From Caulobacter sp. (GTDB taxonomy: Bacteria > Pseudomonadota > Alphaproteobacteria > Caulobacterales > Caulobacteraceae), in NCBI GenBank assembly GCA_028291055.1, contig JAQGIP010000119.1, forward strand, positions 1 to 55,704: a stretch of DNA of 55,704 bases, written 5' to 3'. The position numbers and the translations under genes were made by a program. The notes below the pieces were generated by a model that searched no databases, was not told the DNA's origin, and worked only from the letters and a program-made list of their open reading frames with translations. Position 1 is the stretch's first letter. The number at the start of each line of letters is the position of its first letter. Positions 1-10,300 of this stretch are shown here, in pieces.

Positions 1-1330
1 CTGCTGTCCACGTCGGTGGCGTCCAGGTCGCCGTTGGCGGTCAGGACGGCGTTGGTCTCGGTCAGGTTGGCCGAGCCCGTGCCGGTGATCACCGCCGCGT
101 CGTTGGTCCCCAGGATGTCCACCGAGAGGGTGGTGGTGGTTCCATCGGCGGTCGCGACGGTCAAGGTGTCGCTATAGTGCTGGCCGCCCACGAACTCGTT
201 GTGGGCGGTGTTGGCCGTGTAGCTCCACACCCCGGCGCTATCGATCGAGAAGTGGCCGTAGCCGTTGGAGCCGGCCACGCCGGTCTGGGCCACGAAGGCG
301 GCGCTGCCGTCGACGTCGGTGGCGTCCAGATCGCCGTTAGCGGTCAGGACCGCGTTGGTCTCGGTCAGGTTGGCCGAGCCCGTGCCGGTGATCACCGCCG
401 CGTCGTTGGTCCCCAGCATGTTGACGGTGACCGAGGTGGTCGTGCCGTCGGCCGAGGCGACCGTGAAGACGTCGGCGTAGTTTTGGCCGCCCACGAACTC
501 GTTGTGGGCGCTGGAGGCGGTGTAGTTCCAGTTTCCGTCGCCATCGACGGAGAAGGCGCCGTAGGTCCCTGCCGTCGCCACCTGGGCCACGAAGGTCTCG
601 GGACTATCGACGTCGCTGACGGTCAGCGTTCCCGAGGAGGACAGGCTGGCCGCCGAGTTGGTCTCGGTGACGTTGACCGTGTCCGCGCTGAGCACGGCCG
701 CGTCGTTCGTGCCGAGGATGTCCACGGAGATGACCGTGGACGTGCCATCGGCGGTCTCGACCGTCAGGCTGTCGGCGTAGTGCTGGCCGTCCACGAACGC
801 GTTGTGGGCGGAATTGGCGGTGTAGCTCCAGGCCCCGCCCGCATCGATCGAGAAGGTCCCGTAGCCGCCCAAGCCGGCGACATCGGTCTGGGCCACGAAG
901 GCGTTGCTGCTGTCGATATCGCTGGCGTCCAGGTCGCCGTTGGCGGTCAGGACGGCGTTGGTCTCGGTCAGGTCGGCCGAGTCCGTGCCGGTGATCACCG
1001 CCGCGTCGTTGGTCCCCAGGATGTCCACCGAGATGGTGGTCGTCGTCCCGTCGGCGGTCGCGACGGTCAGGCTGTCGGGGTAGTGCTGGCCACCCACGAA
1101 CGCGTCATGCGCGGAGGGGGCGGTGGTGTAGGTCCAGGCGCCGGACGCGTCGATGGTGAAGGCGCCGTAGCCGTTGGAGCCCGCCGCGTCGGTCTGGGCC
1201 ACGAAGGCCGCCGAGCCGTCGACATCGGTGGCGTCCAGGTTGCCCGAGGCGGTGATCACCGCATCGGTTTCCGAAACGCTGTCGCTGTCCGACCCGGTGA
1301 TCACCGCCGCGTCGTTCGTGCCCTCGATGG
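1..1330 (-). repeat. Tandem ~300-bp VCBS-coding repeats
   Basis: The coding strand repeats about every 300 bp. The block encoding GTNDAAVITG recurs near 86, 388, 691, 990 and 1296, giving spacings of about 300-306 bp. The segment encoding ETNAVLTANGDLDATD is nearly identical at 21-112, 321-412 and 927-1020, while the copy around 600-700 is more diverged (it encodes a TVNVTETNSAAS-like stretch). This is the usual VCBS domain length of about 100 residues. The high DNA identity suggests recent duplication or gene conversion, and the array continues past the left edge. Confidence 0.85.
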
Positions 1331-4300
1331 TCACTGAGACGTCTTCCGTGTCGGAGACGCCGCCGTGGCCGTCGAGGACCCTGACGGAATAGGTCAGGGT
1401 CACCTGCTCACCGGCCGCCAGATAGTCGAAGGCGGTGGAGGCGGCGGCGAAGCCGAAGTGGGCCGTGCCGTCGCCGGAGGTGTTTTCGTCCAGATCGCCG
1501 GACGCGAGCATGCCCAGCAGGGCGGCGTTGCTAGGACCGCCAGCGGTGACGCCGGAGGCGCTCACGGAGACCACCTCGGAATAGTGGTCAATAGTGGCGT
1601 CCACGTCGTTGAAGGTCACCGACATGGCGGCCGTTATCGGCGAGCTGTCGGTGGTTTCCAGCACCGGGGCGCCATGTTCCGTCAGGGAGACGTTGTCGAA
1701 CAGCACCTGGGTGCCGCCCTGGTCGTGGATCACGACCCGAATGTCGGCGCCATTGTCGCCCGCGCCCACCGCCGAGGTGGTCAGGGTGACGGTGGAGAAG
1801 TGGGCCGGGTCATTGTTGGTGAAGCTGGCCTGGCCGATCAGGGTGGCGCCGGCGTAGACCAGCACCTCGCCAACATTGCCGAGCTGGTCGTAGCGGGTGC
1901 CGATATCGACGGACAGGTCGTAGGACTGGCCGCTCTCCGCCGCCCCCGTCACGGTCTGAGTGGCGAACCCGTTGACGGTGGTCCAGCCCACCTGGCCGTC
2001 GGCGTTGGTGATGTCGGGGGTCGGCGCATAAACGCCGCCCGTGTCGCCGGTGTAGACCCAGTTGTGGAGGGGATCGGACGTCGTGTAGTTGCCGTGAGAG
2101 TCGGCCTGAACGCCTGGGGCGCCGGTCGAGAGGTCGACCGCCTCGAAGTTCCCATCGACGATCAGGTTGGAGCCGGAGACGCCGGCGTTGGTGTGGCCGG
2201 TGATCACCGGGGCGTCGTTGGCGCCGAAGACGGAGATGTGGAGGGTGGCTTCGTCGGACAGACCATGCGCGTCGGTCACCTGGTAGGTGAAGGCGTCGTC
2301 GACGCCGTCACCGATCGCGAGGGCCTGGGTGTCCGCATCGCCGTTATTGAGGGCATAGGTCCAGGTGCCGTCCGGGTTGATGGTCAGGTCGCCGTATTCG
2401 CCGTGCAGCACCGTGGCGCCGGAGACCGGGTCGGGGGAGCCGGAGCCCTCGACGCCGACGTAGGCGCCGGTGACGGTCTTGGTTTCGCCGAGACCCAGGC
2501 TGGAGTCGGCGTCGATGTCATTGCTGAGCACGTTGCCGGTGGCGGAAGCGTCGCCCGCGTCGAGGTAGCCGGCTTCGTTGACATAGTCGGCGCTGCCGAC
2601 GTTGTCGTCATTGACGCCGATCGGGGCGTCGTTGACCGCGGCTGCGGCGGAGACCGAGTGGCCGTTGAAGACCAGGGTCTCGATGCTGTTCAGCGTATCC
2701 GTGCCCTCGGACGAGGTGACCGTGGCGCCGCCGTTGGTGACGTTCGCACCGGACCAGGCGCCGCCGTAGACCACGGTGTCGTTGCCGTTGCCGCCGTCGA
2801 GGGTGTCGTTGCCCAGGCCGCCGCCGAGGGTGTCGTTGCCTTCGCCCCCGTGCAGGTCGTAGCGGCCCGTCGAGCCGGACTTGGAGACCAGGCTGTCGTC
2901 GCCGGACGTGCCGGTGACGGTCATCAGCGACTGGGTCTGGTTATCGATGTCGCCGTGGACCGAGGAATGCTCGGCCCCGTTGATCGAGACGTTTTCGACG
3001 GTGACCGCCGGACCCGCGCCGTTCTGGCCGGGCTCGCCGACGCGGACGCCGGTGGAGAGGTTGCCGTCGATGACGCCGTTGGAGACCGTGATGTTGCTGG
3101 CGATGGCCGGAGCCGGGCCGTAGGTGCCGCCGTCGGAGCGGGCCTTGATGGCGATGGCCGCGCCATTGGCGTGGGAGCCCTGGCTTTGATCGCCCGAGCT
3201 GTCGCCGACGTCGTGCATCGTGAAGTCGTGGATCGAGATGTTGGAGTAGTCGCCGTTCTTCAGGTTCAGGTCGATGCCGTCGCCGTTGGTCTTGAAGGAC
3301 CCGAAGGCCGGCCCGCCGCCCCACTGGCCAACGTCGTCCATCGTGAAGTTCTTGATGTCGGCGTTGGACAGGGCTTCGACGTAGATGCCCTTCTGGGTGA
3401 TGTGGCTGAAGTCCATGCCGTCGATGACGACGCCGTCCGCCGTACCGACACCCACGTTGGCGAGGCCGGTGGCCTTGGCGAAGTAGATGCCGATGTAGCT
3501 GTCGGTGATCGAGCCGCCGTTGATGGTCAGGCCGCTGATCGTCGCCGACGTGCCCTTGAAGATGGCCTGGGTCGTGTCGGTGAACTGCATGTTGTTCAGC
3601 GTCAGGCCGTCAACGCCGTTCTCCATGTTCAGGCCGGTGTCGAAGCCGTCGACCTTGAAGCCGTCGATGGTGACGTTGTCGGCGTTGACGTTGATGCCGC
3701 GGCCCGAGTTGGTCAGGTAGCTGGTCGCGGTGGCCAGGAAATCGGCCACGCTGTCGCCGTCGGCCAGGCCGTTGTCGGACTTGAACGTGCCGTGGAGGGT
3801 GACGTCGCCCGAGGCGATCAGGTGCAGGTCGCTGGTCGTGATGACCAGCTTTTCGTTATAGACGCCCGCGCCGACCACGATGGTGTCGCCGGAGTGGGCC
3901 GCGTCGATGGCCGCCTGGATGGTGGCATAGCCGCCGTTGCCGACCAGCAGGGTGGTGTGGCCCGCGCCGTTGTCGACCTTCTCGACGTTCTTCAAAGTGT
4001 CGGTCCCGTCGCCGGAAACCGCCGTCCAGGTTGCGCCGGTGTCGGTGATCGTGGCCGGGCCGTTGATCACCGCCGTGTCGATGCCCGCGCCGCCGTCCAG
4101 GGCGTCGTTGCCCGAGCCGCCGTTGAGGGTGTCGGCGCCGTCGCCGCCGATCAGGGTGTCGGCCCCGCCCATGCCGTCCAGCACGTTGTTGCTGGCGTTG
4201 CCGGTGATGACGTTGTCGAGGGCGTTGCCCGTGCCGGTCAGCTCGCTGCCCGACAGGTTGTCGAAGTAGAAGCCCTGGTTCTGGCCGTTCGGACCGTCCT

Positions 4301-7300
4301 GGGGCTGGCCGTTGTCGGCGCCGCGGAAGAAGATGGCGTCGGTCTGGTAGCTTTCAGCCGCGACGTCGTGGTCCAGGCCTACGCCGTTGGGCGAGCCGTC
4401 GTGATAGTTCTCGAAGGTGGTGGTCGTGCCGATGGACACGCCGTCGACGAAGATCTCGATCACGTCGTTGTCCGGGCCGTCGATGTAGTCGACCTTGATT
4501 TCGACGTGGTGCCAGACGCTGGCGTCGATGCCGGTGGCCAGGGTGTGCCAATCCGTCGGGAAGGCGCCGCCCGCATCCGGGAAGTCGCCGGTGGTGTCGG
4601 GATTGGCCACCGCGAAGCGAATGCCCCCGCCGATGTTCTCGATGACCATGAAGTTGTTGCGGTCGGTGTGCTGGGTGTTGCCCAGATCGACCTCGAGGCG
4701 TGAACCGTCCGCGCCGGCGACGGGCTTCAGGTCGAAGCTCATGGTGGCGGTGGAGTAGGCGGCCGAGGTGCCCGGCTCGCCCGTATGCGGCGTCAGGGCC
4801 ACCGAGACCGGGCCGCTGAAGTCGTTGTTGGAGGGGTCGCTGGACATACGCAGCACGTGACCGTGCTCGCCGCCCAGATCGACAACCTCCTGGTCATGGG
4901 AGCCCGCGACCGTCCAGCCGTTCTCACCGCTGGTGATCGCGCCCAGGCCGAAGTTCTGGAAGGTCTGGGTCGGGTTGGGCCCGTCCAGCAGAGTCAGGTT
5001 CTCGACGTTGTCGCCCAGCGTGTAGGAGATGGCCGTGGTGACGGTGTCGGTCCCCTCGCCCGAGGCTTCCGTGATCGTGTCGGCCACATCGACGTTGGCG
5101 TAGGTGTCGTCGCCGTCGCCGCCGGCCATGACGTCGGCGCCGGAGCCGCCATCGATCTGGTCGTTTCCGCCCAGGCCGTTGATCGTGTCGCCCTCACCGC
5201 TGCCCAGGAGCAGGTCGCCGGCGTCGGAGCCGTTGATGGTGAAGCCGCCCGCGGTGGTCGTGCCTTCGAAGTCGACGCCGGCCGCATAGGGGTCGGTCTG
5301 ATCGACGGCGGTGACCGTGTTGGCGCCGATGGTCGTGCCGGTGGCGTCGTCATAGACGCCGATGCCGGTGTCGACCTCGGAGATGATGTTGCCGCTGATC
5401 TCGCCGTTGATGTTGCCGCCCGTCCCGAAGTCCAGGAGGAAGATGCCGACCACCTTGGCCTCGGTATGGCCGCCCGCGTTGGCGCCGACGATGGTGTTGT
5501 TGGTGACGTCCAGGCCGTCGTTGCCATAGAGCAGGATGGAGCCCGAATAGGCGTCAGCCCCGCCGCCGTAGCCGATGCCGGTGATGGTGTTGTGGTCGAT
5601 CGAGCCGGTCGAGGCCGTGGCCTGGATGCCGTTCTGAGCCAGTTCCGTGGTGGTGCCGGCGCCGGTGATGGTGACGCCGGAAACGTCAAGATCGGCGTGG
5701 TTGAAGACCGTGGCGTTCTTCTGGAAGTCGGTGATCGAGCCACCGTGCATGAAGAAGGCCGTCAGGGTGTCGTTGTCGACCTGCAGGCCGACGCCGTGCT
5801 GGCTGCCGTTCAGGGGGTTGTCGCGGACGTGGGCGATGTCGGTGTCGGTCAGGCCGCCGGAGGCGTTGCGGTAGAAGACGCCCACGAAGTTGGGGTTGGT
5901 CCCCGGGAAGATGCTGGCGCCCGCGCCGGCGCCGTCCACATGGACGCCGTCCAGAACCACGTTGGCGCTGTTTTGGACCGTGACCACGGCGTCGATTTCG
6001 CGGCCGCTGGAGCTGGTCGCCGTCTGCGCCACGTCCGCAGGCGCGATGATGTTGACCGTGGCCCCGTCAATGGCCTTCAGGGTCAGGCCGGTGAAGCCGC
6101 TGATGGTCACCTGTTCGGTATAGTCGCCGCCGGCGATCAGGATGGTGTCGCCGTTGTGGGCGTGGTTCACCGCGTCCTGAATGGAGGTGTAGGAGCCGGC
6201 CAGGTCGACCAGCAGGAAGGTGTGCGTGCCGTCGGTCACCTTTTCGACGCCCGTCAGGGTGTCGGTTCCGTCGACTCCGCCGTTCACCGTCCACACGCCG
6301 CCCGCGAAGGTCAGGTCCGCCGCGGAAATCGGGCCGGTGTAGTGGACGGTGTCGTCGCCCGCACCGCCTTCGATGGTGTCGGCGCCGGCGCCGCCGGTGA
6401 TGCTGTCGTCGCCCGCCCCGCCGTTGAGCGTGTCGTTGTCGGCGGTGCCGGTGATGGTGTTGTTGTCGCCGTTGCCGATGACGGAGTGGGCGGCGCCCGT
6501 CAGCACCACATTGTCGATGCCCGCACTGAGCGTGTAGCCGTCCACCGAGATGATCGCGGTGTCCGAACCGCCGCCCGTTTCGGCGATCACGTCGCCCAGA
6601 TTATCGACGTGATAGGTGTCGTTGCCCGCGCCGCCTTCCATGTAGTCGGCGCCCGCGCCCCCATCGAGGTCATCGTTGCCGGCGTTGCCGTACAGGGCGT
6701 CCACGCCGCCCGAGCCGGTGATGTGGTCATCCCCCGTGCTGCCCAGCACCGTCTCCGAATGCCCCGCGCCGGGCGTGCCGGTGTTGTGGGTGGCGGTCAG
6801 GTCGATGTTGATGCCGGTGTGGATGTTCTGGAAGTTGAACTCCTCGTTCACCGCGTCGAAGACGTTGTCATGCACGCCCGTGATGGTGGGAACCACGGGG
6901 GTGTTGAAGGCGATGCCCGTGCCGCCGCTGGAGAAGATGTTGCCGCTGACGTTGCTGTGGGCGTCGTTGTAGTCGTCCAGATTCATGCCCGCGCGGACGT
7001 GAACGAAGGTGTTGCCGGTGATGTCCAGCTGGCTGGCCCGGCCGTCCGACCAGATGCCCGAGCGCCAGTTGGCGTTAGCGAAGTCGGTGGTCTGGTCGCC
7101 GGTGAACAGGTTGCCGGTGATGGTCACGTGGCCGGTGGCCGAGGTGTCGAGATAGATGCCGCGGTCCGTGCCCGTGGCGTTGGGCCCAACCGAGAAGAAG
7201 ACCGAGTTCTCGACCGTCACATCAGCGCCGGTCTGCACGCGCACGCCGTAGAAGTCCGTGGCGTTGGCGCTTGTATTGACGATCTCGACGCCGTCCAGGG

Positions 7301-10300
7301 TGACCCCGGCCGTGACGGTGATCGCGCCGATGATGCGCGATTCCGCGCCCCGGGCGCCCGCGCCATCGATGCCGTGGTTGGTGCCTTCGATGGTCAGGGA
7401 TTTGTTGATGGTGACGTTGCCGGTGTAGTCGCCAGCCGCCACCACGATGGTGTCGCCCGCGAGGGCCGCGTCCACGGCCGCCTGCAGCGTCGCATAGCCG
7501 CCGGCGCCGACCAGCAGGGTCGTGTGACCCGAGCCGTCGTTGATGCGTTCGACATTGTGCAGGGTGTCGGCGCCGTCCGCACCGGTGGAGGTGGCGCTCC
7601 AGCCGCCGTCGCCGTCGCTGGTCAGGGTCACCGGAGCGGAGAAGACGGCGGTGTCCACGCCGCCCAGGCCGTCGATGAAGTCGTTGCCGCCGCCGCCGGT
7701 CAGGGTGTCGGCGCCCGCCGTGCCTTGCAGATAGTCGCCGGTATCGGAGCCCATGACGCTGACGCTGCCGCCCGTGCTCGTGCCTTCGAAGTCGAGGCCC
7801 GCGCCATACTCATCGTTCAGGTCGGTGTTGGTGAAGGTGTTGGGGCCCGTCGTGCCGCCGGTGACGTCGCCATAGATCTGGACGCCGATGTCGGCGCTGT
7901 CGATGGTGTTGCCGCTGATCTCGCCGCCGGGGTTGCCGTCCACATAGATGCCGAAGGTGTGGGTGTCGTTGTCGAGGCCCGGGCCGACGCCGTTCGTGCC
8001 CGTCACCGTGTTGCCGGTGACGTCCAGGTCATGGTTGTCGAAGGTCAGCACGCCGGCCGAATAGACGCCGCCGTTCGTACCCGTGTAGCCGATCCCGGAA
8101 ACGTGGTTGCCGCTGATCGTACCGGTGGAGTTGGAGACCTGAATGCCGTTCTGGGCGGTCTCGCCGGTGGCCCCGGCGCCGGTGATGGTGACGCCGGTGA
8201 AGTCCAGAAGCGTGTGGTTGATCGAGGTGGCGTTCTTCTGGAAGTCGGTGATCGAGCCGCCGTGCATGAAGAAGGCGAGGTCGGTGGTGTTGTCCACCCG
8301 CAGGCCGACGCCATGTTGCGAGCCGTTGAACGTCGCGTCGGTCACCCCGGCGATGTCGGTGTTCTCAAGGCCGCCGGAGCTGTTCTTGTAATAGACGCCC
8401 ACGAAGTCGGGGTCGGTCCCGGAGATGGTCCCGCCCTTGTGGTCGCCATCGACGTTGATGCCTTCCAGCACCACGTTGGTGCTGCCCACGACCGCCACCA
8501 CGGCGTTGATCGTGCGCGTGCCGGCGTTGTTGAGGGTGGTTTCCGCAACGTCGGTCGGCGCGATGATGTTGACGGTCGCGCCGGGCATCGCCTTCAGGGT
8601 CAGGTTCGTGAAGCCGCTGATCGTGACCTGTTCGTGATAGTCGCCCGTGCCGATCAGCAGGGTGTCGCCGTTCGAGGCGTGGTCCACCGCGTCCTGGATG
8701 GAGGTGTAGGAGCCGTGCGGATCGATCAGCAGGAAGGTGTGGCCCGTGCTGTCGGTGACCTTTTCCACGCCCTTCAGCGTGTCCGTGCCGTCGGCGGCGC
8801 CGCCGGTGACGGTCCAGGTCCCCAGGACAGGATCGTAGGACAGATCGCCTTCGGTGAGCGTGCCGGAGTAGTGGACGGTGTCGTCGCCCGCGCCGCCTTC
8901 GATGGCGTCGTCGCCCGCGCCGCCGGTGATGCTGTCGTCGCCCGCGCCGGCGTCGATGGTGTCGGCGCCCGTACCGCCGGTAACGGTGTTGTCGCCGTCG
9001 CCCGCGTCGATCACGCCGCCGCCCGCGCCGGTGTAGATCACATGCTCGACGTTGGCCGGGGCCGCGAAGTCGATGGAGGTGTAGACGGTGTCGTCGCCGC
9101 CGCCCACGCCTTCGACCACCTGATCGCCGGCGTTATCCACGTGATAGGTGTCGTTGCCCGAGCCGCCGTGCATGACGTCGGCGCCCGCGCCGCCGTCAAT
9201 GTCGAAGGGACCGGTCGCGCCGGTGGCGGCGATCAGGCTGTCGGCGTCGACCGTGCCGGTGATGTGCATCACCGCCGTGGTCTGGTTGTCGATGTCGCCG
9301 TGGATAGCGCTGTGCTGGGCCCCCGTGATGTCGACGTTGTCGACGGTGATGGACGGGCCGGCGTTGGCCTTGCCCGGCTCGCCCGCGCGGATGCCGGTCG
9401 ACAGGTGGCCGCTGATCGAGCCGTCCTGGATGACGATGTCGCTGGCGCTGGCCGGCGCGGCGCCATAGGTGGCGCCGTCGCTGCGCGCCTTGACCGCGAT
9501 GCCGGCGCCGTTGAGGTGGGAGTTGTTGGCCACCCCGCCATCCGACGCGCCGACGTCCGTGAAGGTGAAGTTCTCGATCAGGATGTGGCTGTAGACGCCG
9601 TTCTTCAGGTTGATGTCGATGCCGTCGCCGTTGGTCTGATACGAGCCGAAAGCCTTGCCGCCGCCGAGCTGGCCGACGTCGGTCATCACCAGGTTGTCGA
9701 GGTGGGCGTTGGACAATGCCTCGGCGTAGATGCCCTTCTGGGCGATGTGGGAGAAGGCCACGCCGTCGATGACGATGCCGTCCGCCGTGCCGACCGCGGC
9801 CTGGCCGACCGTGGTGGTCTTAGCGAAATAGATGCCGATGTAGCCGTCGCTGATCGAGCCGCCGTTCATGGTCAGGCCCGAAATGGTGTCGGTTTCGCCC
9901 TTGTAGACGCCGTTGATGCTGTCGGTGATATCGAGGCCGTTCAGCGTGGCGCCGTCCGTGCCGGCGCCCAGCTTCACGCCATAGGCGTAGCCGTCGATGT
10001 TGAAGCCGGTGAGGGTGACGTTGTCGGCGTTGACCTGGAAGGCGACGCCGGCGTTGCCGTTGTAGGCGGTGGTGGTGACGGCGGTCAGGAAGTCGGCCAC
10101 CGAACCGTTGGCGGCGACGCCGTTGTCGGACTTGAAGGTCCCTTGCAGGGTGACTTCCCCCTGGGCGATCAAGGTCACACCGCTGGTGGCGATCACCACA
10201 TTCTCGGCATAGGTCCCGGCCGCGACCAGGATGGTGTCGCCGCTATGGGCGGCGTTGACCGCCGCCTGGATGGTGGCGAAGCCGCCCGAGCCGACCAGCA

